Positions 25,793 to 34,731 of a DNA stretch of 64,000 nucleotides are shown here, one piece after another. The position numbers were made by a program, and so were the translations under genes. The stretch is from Candidatus Thorarchaeota archaeon (GTDB lineage: Archaea > Asgardarchaeota > Thorarchaeia > Thorarchaeales > Thorarchaeaceae): NCBI GenBank assembly GCA_011365025.1, contig RDOF01000004.1, forward strand, positions 76,513 to 140,512. Reading direction: 5' to 3'. The notes beneath the pieces were generated by a model. It did not search any database, had not been told where the DNA came from, and was given only the letters and a program-made list of their open reading frames with translations. The stretch's first letter is position 1; the number at the start of each line of letters is the position of its first letter.

Positions 25793-26971
25793 ATGGAGTA
25801 CTTTGAATTGACTGATGAACGACTTACGAAAGCAATAGATGCTCTTCACAAGGGAGACCCTCATACTTCGATAGAGCTTCTTGAGTCGCTCATTGAATCT
25901 GAAATTGATGAGGATGTTGATGCGCTTGTCTACCTTGGAATTGCCTATGTTCAAGCCGAAATGCCTGAGAAGGCAGTTGAGGTGCTTCAACAGGCAGAAG
26001 AAATGATCGAAGAGGACTCGATTGTTAGCATGTTTTTGGGCAGGGCTCTTCGCATTCTCGAAAGGTTTGAAGAAGCTGAAGACCACTTGCGTCGTTCCAT
26101 ACGCTTGGATTGCACTCAGTCTGACCCTTGGATTGATCTCGGATGGATTCTTTATGCGAGAACCAGGTATGGAGATGCAGCTTGGATTCTTGAGGATGCA
26201 GTGGAGTTGTTTCCTGACAATCTGGAGTTAAGGGGGCTTCTGGCTCTCAGTTACTACCGATTGGGAGATTTCACTTCAGGAGCTGAGCAATGGGCTGAAA
26301 TGCATCGGATAGAGCCAGCATTCATGTCTGCCATTTCCAATTATGCCTATTTGATGCTCATCCAGAATCGGCCTTACGAGGCCGCTCCTTTTGTTGGTAG
26401 GGCGATTACCCTCGCTCCGGAAGATTATCGGTCTCTAATACTCCTCGGAGAGCTTCGCTTCCAATCCGGCGAACACGAGGGAGCAAGAGATTGCCTATGT
26501 AAGGTATTGGAGGAGGATCCTGAGAATGTTGAAGCGCTTTCAAGCTTAGGAGTTTTGGCACACCATATGCGCAATTATGAGGCCAGTCAGAAATACTTGG
26601 AGCAGGCTGAAAAGCTTGTTACTGACGAAACCAGCTCTTGGCACGGTCTTTGTTTCGCATATTCCAAGATTGGCAAGAATCACTTATTTCTCGATTGTTT
26701 GGTCCGTTGGGCCAAAGCTGATCCTGGGGCTGCAGCTCCTTGGGTGGAGTTGGCAGTCGAATACGACCGGAGGGGTCTACTTGAGCATTCAAGGAATGCT
26801 TGGCGTGTTGTGTTTGAGCTCCGCCGATACGTCAAGGTGTCCTGCAGAGAATGTGCTAGTGAGATGAAGATGATCTATGATTCAATTGAAGGGTTTGACA
26901 TCTACCAAGACCAAGTTTGCGAGAATTGTGGGTCTTTAATCAGAATGCCCGCAGGGCTTTCGTCGTCCTAG
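25793..26971 (+). CDS. TPR protein with C-terminal zinc ribbon
   Basis: A 392-residue protein with about nine tetratricopeptide repeats from residue 10 to 330 (for example ALVYLGIAYVQAEMPEKAVE and ALRILERFEEAEDHLRRSIR). A small metal-binding tail follows with SCREC near 350 and CENCG near 378, a two-pair zinc ribbon. The TPR superhelix should bind proteins and the ribbon could bind nucleic acid or protein. It is the second large TPR gene here besides 19817-20413. The Nudix gene follows after 19 bases, so they may share a transcript. Function unknown. Confidence 0.85.
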   Translation: MEYFELTDERLTKAIDALHKGDPHTSIELLESLIESEIDEDVDALVYLGIAYVQAEMPEKAVEVLQQAEEMIEEDSIVSMFLGRALRILERFEEAEDHLRRSIRLDCTQSDPWIDLGWILYARTRYGDAAWILEDAVELFPDNLELRGLLALSYYRLGDFTSGAEQWAEMHRIEPAFMSAISNYAYLMLIQNRPYEAAPFVGRAITLAPEDYRSLILLGELRFQSGEHEGARDCLCKVLEEDPENVEALSSLGVLAHHMRNYEASQKYLEQAEKLVTDETSSWHGLCFAYSKIGKNHLFLDCLVRWAKADPGAAAPWVELAVEYDRRGLLEHSRNAWRVVFELRRYVKVSCRECASEMKMIYDSIEGFDIYQDQVCENCGSLIRMPAGLSSS

Positions 26972-26990
26972 CCTCAGGCGGTGATATGAC

Positions 26991-27443
26991 TTGGAGCGAC
27001 GATATCCTCCCTTTCCCATCCCCGGTGTAGGGGGAATTGTCGTAGGTCCACTTGGCGTTCTCATGACCACACGCGATAAGGATCCAGGTAAGGGTCTTTG
27101 GAGCATTCCTGGCGGAGCTGTTGAAGTCGGGGAATCCCAGCAAGAGGCATTGGTTCGGGAAGTGAAGGAAGAAACTGGTGTCAATATTGAGGTACTCAAG
27201 TTGCTTGATACCTATGATGTTATACTGAGAGATGCCAAAGATGTTGTGGAATATCATTTCCTACTAAATCACTACCTATGCCGTGCACTCTCATTTGATT
27301 TACATCCAGAGAGTCCGAACGTACAGGTGGGATGGTTTGCTCTTGATGCAATTCCTGCTGAAGAAAGTCATCCTGCCATTGTTGCATTGCTTAAGAAGTT
27401 CTCATCAGAAATTGTTCAGATTCATAATGGGTTTTCACGCTAG
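26991..27443 (+). CDS. Nudix hydrolase
   Basis: A 150-residue Nudix protein. The Nudix box begins at Gly42 and reads GAVEVGESQQEALVREVKEE followed by TGV, matching GX5EX7REUXEEXGU. GLWSIPGG precedes it. Substrates of the family include ADP-ribose, oxidised nucleotides and NADH; ADP-ribose pyrophosphatase-like use is common for this length but not provable. The start is TTG 26991 with GGTGAT at 26980-26985, five bases upstream. A stop at 26982 in the same frame rules out a longer form. Confidence 0.93.
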   Translation: MERRYPPFPIPGVGGIVVGPLGVLMTTRDKDPGKGLWSIPGGAVEVGESQQEALVREVKEETGVNIEVLKLLDTYDVILRDAKDVVEYHFLLNHYLCRALSFDLHPESPNVQVGWFALDAIPAEESHPAIVALLKKFSSEIVQIHNGFSR

Positions 27444-27522
27444 AAATACGGACCCGATTGCCAAGAAGTATAAAAGCGATTATTAGCAACGAGGTAGCAC
27501 GGATAAACCCATCTACAAGGAT

Positions 27523-27996
27523 GTGTTCAGAACAATGTTCAGAACAATTATAGCATTGCTTATCGCCCTCGTAGTCGCGATTGTGATTGGCGCATTCCAG
27601 ATTCTTGGCTTGGACCTTGCAACTATTCAAGCTGTTCTGGGCAGCGGTGACATCACTGGATGGCTACAGATACAGGGAGCGCTACTATTTGCAGAACTAC
27701 TCTTTCCCTACACTTTCGCTATGGGTGGCGCTTTTGCCCCACTTGTTGCCTTGGGAGTTGCCGGTTTCATTGCCGGCTTGGTGTCCAAGAGCGGTGTTCG
27801 GATGCTCTTCGTTTCGCTGATTTCCATTGGTCTATTCTTCGTTGGCTACATTGTTCTTACTATGGGTCTAAGTCCAACTGATCTATCAATGTTGGTGAAC
27901 ATAGCAAGAAACATTGCCATCGACTTGGGCGTATCCTTTGCCCTTCTTTTTGTACCAGGAATCATCGGCGCATCACTTACCGCCGAGGAGTACTAG
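27523..27996 (+). CDS. Multi-pass membrane protein of unknown function
   Basis: A 157-residue protein with about four hydrophobic segments (residues about 8-30, 55-85, 92-115 and 125-150) and little hydrophilic sequence. No family recognised. It can start at GTG 27523 or ATG 27535, because the first 24 bases are a perfect tandem 12-base duplication that gives FRTMFRT. A terminator hairpin follows the stop codon at 28021. Confidence 0.75.
   Translation: MFRTMFRTIIALLIALVVAIVIGAFQILGLDLATIQAVLGSGDITGWLQIQGALLFAELLFPYTFAMGGAFAPLVALGVAGFIAGLVSKSGVRMLFVSLISIGLFFVGYIVLTMGLSPTDLSMLVNIARNIAIDLGVSFALLFVPGIIGASLTAEEY
27524..27547 (+). repeat. Tandem 12-base repeat of an inner palindrome
   Basis: TGTTCAGAACAA occurs twice in direct succession (27524-27535 and 27536-27547). 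Each copy holds the perfect 11-base palindrome TGTTC-A-GAACA. It spans the alternative start codons of the membrane-protein gene. Confidence 0.8.
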
Positions 27997-28020
27997 GGTT
28001 CTGTAGAATCGATACAATAC

Positions 28021-28051
28021 AAGGGGGATTTCTCCCCCTTACTCCATTTTT
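28021..28051 (+). terminator. Hairpin and T5 after membrane-protein gene
   Basis: AAGGGGGA at 28021-28028 pairs with TCCCCCTT at 28033-28040 with a four-base loop, followed by TTTTT at 28047-28051. It separates two convergent genes. Confidence 0.8.
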
Positions 28052-28055
28052 CTCT

Positions 28056-29549
28056 TCATTTCAATACTTCAGCTAGTTGTGATGAAACAAGTCTGAGGAA
28101 CTCCTCCAAATAGTCGGTGTGAACAAAGGCGCCTGCTGCCATTGGATGACCTCCTGCTTCAACAACTTGTGATTCATATCTCTCATTCATTTCTTGGCCC
28201 ACCGCCACAAAGGCTTCCTTCAGATTCACACCCCGTTTCACAAGATCGCGCCTTGCTCTTCCTGAGATTTTTACCAGAGGTCCGTCACCAGTAGTGTTTG
28301 TGCTCACGCCAATGATGGGCTTGTTGATGGGCACAATCCGAGAGCCCTGTGCCATGCCGATTACTATCCCTATGATAGTATCCGGGGTTTCTGGGTCCCT
28401 TACAACATACATTCCATCTTCTTCAAGGTACCCATCCGTTTCTAGGCGACGAAGTGCTCCAGCCAAATTCGCACGATGTTGCTGAAGAAGAGCCTTGCCA
28501 ATCCGAAATGCTTGTTCATCCGACAGGCATATCTCTACTCCAATTTCGGGTCTTCTATTGCGACCACATGCATTTAGAAGCGTTGAAAATTCCTTGGCTG
28601 TTCTCATCTCTGTCCTCTCGGGCCGTTTCAGGAGTGTTACGACATCGCCCACAATCCCAGTGGCAATCTTTGGGTTATCATAGGTTTCCAGGATATGGCT
28701 GAAAAGCGCCTGTATAATCGTCTGTTTCTCGTCAGGAACTAGATCTGTCCAAGTCCTCCACGAGTCGTTGTCATCCTTCAGCTCTATGCCCAGTTCATTT
28801 AGGAAGTCAAAACAATGTTCTCGATTCCCAGTAATGCCAGGGAGGTAGGGCTCTGTTGCATATTCGAGCAAATACGGAAGCGGCCGTGTGTTGATTCCGA
28901 AGAATGTTAGGTCCTTCTCCACAAGTATGTATCCCGCCTCCTTGCCAAGCTCCATAATATCTCTGTTAATTCCCTTGAATCCTTTTCCGTAATAGTCCTG
29001 AAGATCTCCAGTTGCTCCAACAATTGCTATTTCAGAGAGGTCAACGTTTGCTTCTGAAAGGGCATATGCTAGGAGAAAGGCCACTCCCGACCCAGAAAGG
29101 TCATAGCTTCCACTTAATCCGTGCTGACATGGGTTTATTTCAATGAGCCTATCATCATCCAAGATGCTTGAAAAATCGCTTCGTTCCTCGGAAGGCAGAT
29201 GGTGGTCGAGAACAACTACATAGCCCACGCCCGCAAATGGAAGGACGTGCTCTAGAATCAAACTCATCTGCCCTGTTCCCAAATCACTAAAAATCACAAG
29301 ATCGGGGTTGTTCTCCTGTATCAGATCGACGACTTCCAATATTGTTTCGGAGTTCAGTTGGTGAATGTTTCTCCAAGTCGTTTCTATTCCTTCCCGCTGC
29401 AGCATAGTGATGACTATTGAGAGCGCTGAAATACCATCTGCATCGATATGAGAGATTGCTAAAGCCTTCTTGGAATTCCTTACAGCCTTGGTTGCCTGAT
29501 CCACCAGATAGTGCATGCTATCAGGCTGCGATGTAATCATATACTTCAT
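28056..29549 (-). CDS. DHH-family phosphoesterase (RecJ/GAN-like)
   Basis: A 497-residue DHH/DHHA1 protein like the archaeal RecJ homologues. Motif I is SHIDADGISA (33-42), motif II IFSDLGTGQ (Asp89) and motif III VVLDHHLPS (DHH 115-117). The C-terminal DHHA1 landmark is EAGGHPMAAGAF. RecJ acts as a 5'-3' single-strand exonuclease; the archaeal GAN form joins the replicative CMG helicase with GINS, while others degrade short RNA or repair 3' mismatches. Which role applies cannot be told from sequence. ATG 29549 follows GAGGGAG closely; ATG 29540 is an alternative. It appears monocistronic. Confidence 0.9.
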   Translation of the reverse strand: MKYMITSQPDSMHYLVDQATKAVRNSKKALAISHIDADGISALSIVITMLQREGIETTWRNIHQLNSETILEVVDLIQENNPDLVIFSDLGTGQMSLILEHVLPFAGVGYVVVLDHHLPSEERSDFSSILDDDRLIEINPCQHGLSGSYDLSGSGVAFLLAYALSEANVDLSEIAIVGATGDLQDYYGKGFKGINRDIMELGKEAGYILVEKDLTFFGINTRPLPYLLEYATEPYLPGITGNREHCFDFLNELGIELKDDNDSWRTWTDLVPDEKQTIIQALFSHILETYDNPKIATGIVGDVVTLLKRPERTEMRTAKEFSTLLNACGRNRRPEIGVEICLSDEQAFRIGKALLQQHRANLAGALRRLETDGYLEEDGMYVVRDPETPDTIIGIVIGMAQGSRIVPINKPIIGVSTNTTGDGPLVKISGRARRDLVKRGVNLKEAFVAVGQEMNERYESQVVEAGGHPMAAGAFVHTDYLEEFLRLVSSQLAEVLK

Positions 29550-29621
29550 GACTCCCTCTAATCAGTAACATTGAGCCCAATATAAGTCGGACTCTCTGTT
29601 TGATTGAGTAAGGACCACCGA

Positions 29622-30008
29622 CTATTCAGCTGCTCTGGAAACTCTTGAGAGTGCCAAGAAGATTACAAGGAATACGCTTGCGACTGCGGCCAATGCCTTC
29701 GCTGCTTTTTGCCAGAGTGTCAATGGAACTTCGCGGTCTCGAAGTTCGTTTGTCACACGCTTCAGGTAGACTCGAAGCTCTGTATAGAGTGCTTCTTGAT
29801 TGTCAAAACGTGTGGCAAACTCAGACCAGCTCCTATATAGCGGCTGTTCTGGGTCAGTCTGCAACCATTCGTACCATGCTTCCAAGACTGTTTCTCGATG
29901 CGGCTGAGGAAATCGTTCAATGGCCTCTTGGACTTCGCTTTCCCAGTTTTCGGGTATCATTTGAGGGTGCACCCCTTTATTTTCCGGCGTGTAGGGACAA
30001 CATTTCAT
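29622..30008 (-). CDS. Tail-anchored hypothetical protein
   Basis: A 128-residue protein, or 112 if it starts at the in-frame ATG 29960 (MIPENWESEVQEAIERFP). The body is helical and charged with several Trp. One hydrophobic segment near the C-terminus (AAKALAAVASVFLVIFLALS) is followed by RVSRAAE, so it should be a tail-anchored membrane protein with a cytoplasmic body. Family not recognised. Confidence 0.65.
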   Translation of the reverse strand: MKCCPYTPENKGVHPQMIPENWESEVQEAIERFPQPHRETVLEAWYEWLQTDPEQPLYRSWSEFATRFDNQEALYTELRVYLKRVTNELRDREVPLTLWQKAAKALAAVASVFLVIFLALSRVSRAAE

Positions 30009-30126
30009 GTGTCAGACAGTGCTATTAAGTATTGGGCACGTTGCATCCGCTTATAAACCCAAAGCGTAGACCAAAGAAGGTCTTTGGCGCGCTAGCAAAA
30101 TGCGCAAATGCACCAAAACTCGGTTG

Positions 30127-30648
30127 CTATCGAATCATCGATAGGTCCTTTTGCCACTCCTTCAGGTCCGCTCGCAGTTTTTGAACGTCTTGAGGACTGA
30201 TGGAATCCACTCGGCTGTATGTGTTTAGAATCCTCACCCATCTCTGCATCTTGACTACCAGTGAACCTCCGCCTCCTCTTTGCTCCAAGGTTGATGCAGC
30301 CTCGCGAATCTTTACTGCGAGATCACTTGCTATCGCGCCTTCGCGAATTTGGGTTTCTAAGGTTTCCAGTACTGCCTGAAGTGTAGAAACCGCTCCTTTC
30401 TTGGCAAGTGATTCATCAGCCGATGGCGCACCCATGCTCCTGCCTGAGGATAGTCCCTCTATTTTCTGCATGAGTTCATCAAGCTTCTCGCCGTTGGCTG
30501 CAACCGCCAGCGATAGCTCCGTGTTTGAGTCCTGCAGCTCGGTGATCTTGGAAATCACCTCGATCATTCTGTTGAGCATCTGCGTGAGACGCTCAATAGC
30601 GCTGTTAATCTCAGTTAGTTTTGCGCGGACATATGTATCATCGCTCAT
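30127..30648 (-). CDS. Coiled-coil hypothetical protein
   Basis: A 173-residue soluble protein. Residues about 8-68 show heptad-like leucine/isoleucine spacing (for example INSAIERLTQMLNRMIEVIS), a likely coiled coil. A serine/glycine linker and a second helical region follow. No catalytic motif and no family recognised. A ten-base-pair inverted repeat lies upstream at 30722-30748. Confidence 0.65.
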   Translation of the reverse strand: MSDDTYVRAKLTEINSAIERLTQMLNRMIEVISKITELQDSNTELSLAVAANGEKLDELMQKIEGLSSGRSMGAPSADESLAKKGAVSTLQAVLETLETQIREGAIASDLAVKIREAASTLEQRGGGGSLVVKMQRWVRILNTYSRVDSISPQDVQKLRADLKEWQKDLSMIR

Positions 30649-30721
30649 GCTTATCGCCTTCTCAGAGCCATCTTGAAATCCTGTGCTATTCTGCCAGTTT
30701 GCTGAATTCTTCAGATTAACC

Positions 30722-30748
30722 TTTCTATGGCACTTCCAGCCATAGGAA
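30722..30748. repeat. Inverted repeat in a divergent intergenic region
   Basis: TTTCTATGGC at 30722-30731 pairs with GCCATAGGAA at 30739-30748 (one T-G pair) across a seven-base loop. It lies between the coiled-coil gene and the cupin gene, which point away from each other, so it may be an operator or leader hairpin. Confidence 0.4.
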
Positions 30749-30844
30749 CTACTACGTGAAAAATGTGACTATAACCCAATACTGATATATGGCTGGAATC
30801 AGCGATGAAACACTGCTGGGTTCGTTGAACGGAGGTGCTCTCTC

Positions 30845-31195
30845 TTGTATGCCATCAATTTCAAAGAACGTGAAGAACAAGTTGTGGAAGCGTACGGGTC
30901 TCGAAATACAACGGTGCGCTGGCTTATTGGGCGGCAAACAGGGGCACGTACTTATGCTATGAGGCATTTCGAAATCAAGCCCGGTGGCATAATCCCTCTT
31001 CACAGTCATGATGAGGAACACGAAATCTTCGTGCTTCAAGGACAGGCAAAGATGCTAGGTGAGATCGAGCAAATCGCCAAGAAGGATGACATTGTTTTTG
31101 TGCCTCCAAATATTGAGCATGGGTATGATAACACCGAGGGGAACGAACCATTTCGCTTCATTTGTGTAATCCCTCTGCTTGATTCGAAGTCCTAG
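30845..31195 (+). CDS. Single-domain cupin protein
   Basis: A 116-residue small cupin. Motif 1 is PLHSHDEEHEIFVLQGQAKM, with metal-binding His53, His55, Glu60 (or His59), and motif 2 is FVPPNIEHGYDN with His92. Cupins of this size bind a divalent metal and act as dioxygenases, isomerases or sensors; the function here is open. The start is TTG 30845, fixed by GGAGGTG at 30831-30837 seven bases upstream. Confidence 0.88.
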   Translation: MYAINFKEREEQVVEAYGSRNTTVRWLIGRQTGARTYAMRHFEIKPGGIIPLHSHDEEHEIFVLQGQAKMLGEIEQIAKKDDIVFVPPNIEHGYDNTEGNEPFRFICVIPLLDSKS

Positions 31196-31269
31196 CCTCA
31201 ATTGGCACTCTAGATTGCCTTTGGGGCTGGCACGTAAGACTCTTAGCCAGCTCCAATTCATCGTAATCT

Positions 31270-31977
31270 ATGGCACCTCGCTTCGATGAATCGAATCCCA
31301 AGCTTCAAGTCGAATTCGATGTCCCACGCAATCTTTCAATTTCCATCATTACATTGAGGAATCTCTCAATTGGCCAATCACGCAAGGAGTTTGAAACCTT
31401 CGAGAATGAGATATTCGAAGAGATACGCTTGAAGTCAAATCTTGAAGACTTGAAGGATGACACTATTTTGGGGTCATATAGAGAGCTCTACTGGTCGTTT
31501 GGAATGGATCCAACCAAGCTTCGGGTATCAAGTGAGGCACTTCTGAGAAGGATACTGAGAGGAGAGAATCTCTGGCGCATTTCCGACCTCGTTGATGTAG
31601 TGAACCTTGCCTCGCCCTACCACAAACTCCCAATTGGTCTAATCGATGAGGCAAAGCGAGAAGGGAAACTTACTATTCGAACTGCTCAGAGGGGTGAGGT
31701 ATTTACGCGTATTGGCGGGAAGGAGATGACCTGTCGCGGAAGAGAAATTGTCCTGGCTGATGAAGAAAAAATCCTCTGCTTCGGATACGCAACTCATGAT
31801 TCTAATCTATCCAAGGTCGATACGGGGAGTAAGGATGTCCTTGTTTTGCTGTATGGTTCTCCTGTGGTTACAAGAGAGATGCTCGCCTCTTCCACGCAAA
31901 TAACCCTAGAAATGATTCAAAGATGGATAGACTGCGTTGCGGATGACCTTTCATTCTTCTACTCAAACACTGTTTAA
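31270..31977 (+). CDS. B3/B4 (tRNA-editing-like) domain protein
   Basis: A 235-residue stand-alone B3/B4 domain like that of the phenylalanyl-tRNA synthetase beta chain. Landmarks are YRELYWSFGMDPTKLRVSSE and SDLVDVVNLASPYHKLPIGL, then ILCFGYATHDSN. In the synthetase this domain edits mischarged tRNA. Free-standing copies are widespread but mostly uncharacterised, so trans-editing is only a possibility. Its stop overlaps that of the convergent HerA-like gene in the palindrome TTAA. Confidence 0.85.
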   Translation: MAPRFDESNPKLQVEFDVPRNLSISIITLRNLSIGQSRKEFETFENEIFEEIRLKSNLEDLKDDTILGSYRELYWSFGMDPTKLRVSSEALLRRILRGENLWRISDLVDVVNLASPYHKLPIGLIDEAKREGKLTIRTAQRGEVFTRIGGKEMTCRGREIVLADEEKILCFGYATHDSNLSKVDTGSKDVLVLLYGSPVVTREMLASSTQITLEMIQRWIDCVADDLSFFYSNTV

Positions 31978-33914
31978 GCTTTGAACTCTAGGAATGGTTC
32001 TCCAAGGACTATCCTTTCAAGCAGGCTATTCTTTGATGCTCTCTTCACCATCTTCACGAAGCTATCCTTGAGCCTCTTTTCATCGATGTATTCTGGCTGC
32101 TTGACACCCATGCTCTTAATCACTTGCTCAAGAATGTACTCGAAGTCAAAGACAATGAAATCGACCATCTTTGATCCACCTCGCTTTGTTTCTTCTTTCT
32201 TTGCTCGTTTCGCTAAACCTTGTTTGATTGCAGCCTTGGTTTCCTTCAAGTAGTACGTCAATGATTTTTCGTAGTTCAGCTCACCTCTACCCACCAGCTC
32301 CTTAAGGAACGGAAGACCAAAGGCGGTCTTTGCCACGGCTTCAATCCTGGCAACAAAGGCATTCATCAGGTCTTCATAGGACACTTTTCCTGCTTGGCCT
32401 TTTGTTTCAAAGACCTTCTCGTCATCTTTTGCACTTTTGAATTTGGTTTTCAGAGCTGCGAGTTCTGCTTCCTTCTTCTTTCGCTCTTCTTCTTCGAGCT
32501 TGGTTCTTTCAGCTTCAGCCTTCTTTCTTTCTGCCTCAAGCTTCCTCTGTTCTATTTCCATACCCTGCCTTTTTTCCTCTTCGAGTCGTTCCTTCTCAAG
32601 TGCTTTCAGAATCTTCTCCTGCTCCTTTCTGAGTTCCGACATATGCTTCTGAACGTCTTTTTCTGTGAGCGTGATATGGTTGGTAAGGAGCCACCTTACG
32701 CCGATATGGTTCACTTTTGGCTTCAAGTCTGCTGACGAGAAGATGAAGCTAGCCGTCTGCTGTCCCGGCAGTGCGGTGATGATCTCCTCTGACTCCTTTT
32801 CCCCAGCAATTGGTTCTAGAATGCGCTCAAGAACCTTTAGCGACTGCTCACTGCTAATCCTTCCAGCGGCTATGCTATTGAATTGCTCAAATGCCTTGTA
32901 GTCGATGTCCTTAGGACTCTGTGTCGCGATAAGGCATTCCACTCCATACTTCCTAGCTTGCCTAAAGAGCAGAAGAAACGTCTCTTTTGGTCCTGGTGAA
33001 CTCATTCCTGCTGGGATAAATGGTGCAGCCTCATCCTGGAAAATGACCATTCGCGGCTTGTCAGAGAATCCTTGCCTAAGCATCCAAGAGTATAACTGGT
33101 TTAGGACAATGGAAATGAAGAAGTGCTTCTCCTCCTCGCTTCTCAGTGTTTTGAGAAAGAGCACGTTGATAGGAGTTTTCCCTCCCACGGGCTTTGTCAT
33201 CTCATCAAAGTCTATCTGTCCTTCTTCTTTGAAAAGAAGCTGAGCAGAACCAACGGTAAGGGTTCTGATTCGAGTAGCTAGGGTGATTCTCTCAGATAGC
33301 TTCATGTATGGTTCAAGATCTACTCCAATCTCCTCAGCAGGGACAGTAAGCAAGTCAGCTAGCTCCTTGAGGTCCTTGACTTCACGCCCACTTTCCCAGA
33401 TGTTCCGTAATAGTTCATATAGAACTGCAAAGGATTTTCCCTCCCATGACCTTGAGAGACCCGCCACTTTCATCAAGACTTTCGTGAGTGTTCTGGCGCA
33501 GTTATCCATCAGACGGATTATGTCATCAGTATCAGCAGACCGGTCCGGAAGCTTTAAGGGATTAATGGAAACAGCCAGCCCTTTGCTGCTTGCGGGCGTG
33601 TAAACTCGGACAATGACTTTTTCCATGAATTCCTGAAGAAGCTCAGGTGGTACGCCTTTCTCTTTCAGTTGCTTTGGATCGCCCGGAAGCATGAGCGATG
33701 CTATGTCTCCTTGCGGGTCAAAGGCAAGAATCGGAATTCCTTCTAGTGCAGCTTCTTCAAGAATCACCTTGCTAAGGACTGTTTTGCCTGACCCAGTTGA
33801 ACCGAATATGCCGCCATGCCTCCTTAGCAAGTCTACCGAAATCTCAAACCTTTTGTCCATCCTTTTTCCTTCATCATCAAGATAGTTGCCGAGCCAAAGC
33901 TTAGAGTCAGCCAT
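31974..33914 (-). CDS. HerA-like P-loop ATPase with internal coiled coil
   Basis: A 646-residue ATPase of the HerA/FtsK superfamily. Walker A is GIFGSTGSGKTVLSK near 38-52, then ILAFDPQGDIASL. Walker B is RMVIFQDEAAPFIP, and CLIATQSPKDID is the sensor/glutamine region. A Lys/Glu-rich coiled coil follows (about 430-510, for example KKAEAERTKLEEEERKKKEA), then a C-terminal helical domain. Relatives pump DNA or resect ends with NurA; no nurA is adjacent, so this is a separate HerA-like group. AGGTGG lies five bases before ATG 33914, better than the GTG at 33923. Confidence 0.85.
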   Translation of the reverse strand: MADSKLWLGNYLDDEGKRMDKRFEISVDLLRRHGGIFGSTGSGKTVLSKVILEEAALEGIPILAFDPQGDIASLMLPGDPKQLKEKGVPPELLQEFMEKVIVRVYTPASSKGLAVSINPLKLPDRSADTDDIIRLMDNCARTLTKVLMKVAGLSRSWEGKSFAVLYELLRNIWESGREVKDLKELADLLTVPAEEIGVDLEPYMKLSERITLATRIRTLTVGSAQLLFKEEGQIDFDEMTKPVGGKTPINVLFLKTLRSEEEKHFFISIVLNQLYSWMLRQGFSDKPRMVIFQDEAAPFIPAGMSSPGPKETFLLLFRQARKYGVECLIATQSPKDIDYKAFEQFNSIAAGRISSEQSLKVLERILEPIAGEKESEEIITALPGQQTASFIFSSADLKPKVNHIGVRWLLTNHITLTEKDVQKHMSELRKEQEKILKALEKERLEEEKRQGMEIEQRKLEAERKKAEAERTKLEEEERKKKEAELAALKTKFKSAKDDEKVFETKGQAGKVSYEDLMNAFVARIEAVAKTAFGLPFLKELVGRGELNYEKSLTYYLKETKAAIKQGLAKRAKKEETKRGGSKMVDFIVFDFEYILEQVIKSMGVKQPEYIDEKRLKDSFVKMVKRASKNSLLERIVLGEPFLEFKA

Positions 33915-34013
33915 TGAGTCCACCTATGTTAATGCCTCTCTCCTCTTGTATCCTTATTTGATTTGCTGAGAGGCTTGCTCTGCTCAAAAGGAATTGAAGC
34001 GAATAAATATGAG

Positions 34014-34038
34014 TGGGATGGGCTTGCACTCCATCCCA
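34014..34038 (-). terminator. Hairpin after the six-helix membrane-protein gene
   Basis: TGGGATGG at 34014-34021 pairs with CCATCCCA at 34031-34038. On the minus strand a moderately T-rich stretch follows. It lies ten bases after the end of the minus-strand gene. Confidence 0.45.
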
Positions 34039-34047
34039 ATTCCTGAG

Positions 34048-34665
34048 TTACTCACCCACAGGCTCATACTTTCTACCTAGTAGAACAACAATCAATACTA
34101 CCAGCGCTACAGCAAAAATGCCAAGCGCACCTGCAGCCAGTGTATAGGAATCTGTGGCGTCCCAAATGAAATCGAGACCGACTTTCACACCAGCCATAAT
34201 CACTCCAAGAAGCAGCGATAGAAGCATGAAACGTGCAGTCATCTCCTTCACCTGACCCATCTCCCCTGCTTCAGTGATTTCTCCGCTGAAAAAGACAAAG
34301 ATGAATAGGAAGATGTAAGCAATCACAATCATTGCGGCCATATCGAAGAGACTTCTCTGATAAGTGACCCCCTCGTCAAGAAGACCGAAGATTAGTACTG
34401 TGGCAATCGCCATGAGGAAGACAAACATATTGCTCACAAGCTTATCTTCAGGATGAACAAAGCCTGTCATCTCTGTGAAGGTATTTATCGTGCTCATGAT
34501 GATAACTATGGCCAAAAGGACGGCTCCAACAATCCAAATATAGAATGGGTAGGTCGTTCCAGTTTGGCCCAGCGATTCGAGAATATATTTGATAATGGCT
34601 GCAAAGGCCAGAATCGCAATTCCAACGCCGGACATTATGTTGCTAATGGTGGTAATTCGTGCCAT
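34048..34665 (-). CDS. Six-helix membrane protein of unknown function
   Basis: About 205 residues with six hydrophobic segments at roughly 10-30, 43-62, 78-98, 112-135, 150-172 and 180-200. The loop between helices two and three is short and charged (GFVHPEDKLVS). No family recognised. GGGGAG seven bases before ATG 34665 (MARITTISNIMSGVG) makes this start better than ATG 34680. The MFS gene lies upstream on the same strand, 51-66 bases away. Confidence 0.75.
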   Translation of the reverse strand: MARITTISNIMSGVGIAILAFAAIIKYILESLGQTGTTYPFYIWIVGAVLLAIVIIMSTINTFTEMTGFVHPEDKLVSNMFVFLMAIATVLIFGLLDEGVTYQRSLFDMAAMIVIAYIFLFIFVFFSGEITEAGEMGQVKEMTARFMLLSLLLGVIMAGVKVGLDFIWDATDSYTLAAGALGIFAVALVVLIVVLLGRKYEPVGE

Positions 34666-34731
34666 GATGAATCTCCCCATACGGAGTTCCTGTCCCCCAT
34701 TGTAATCAAGTTTCTATTAACTCTTGCTCAA

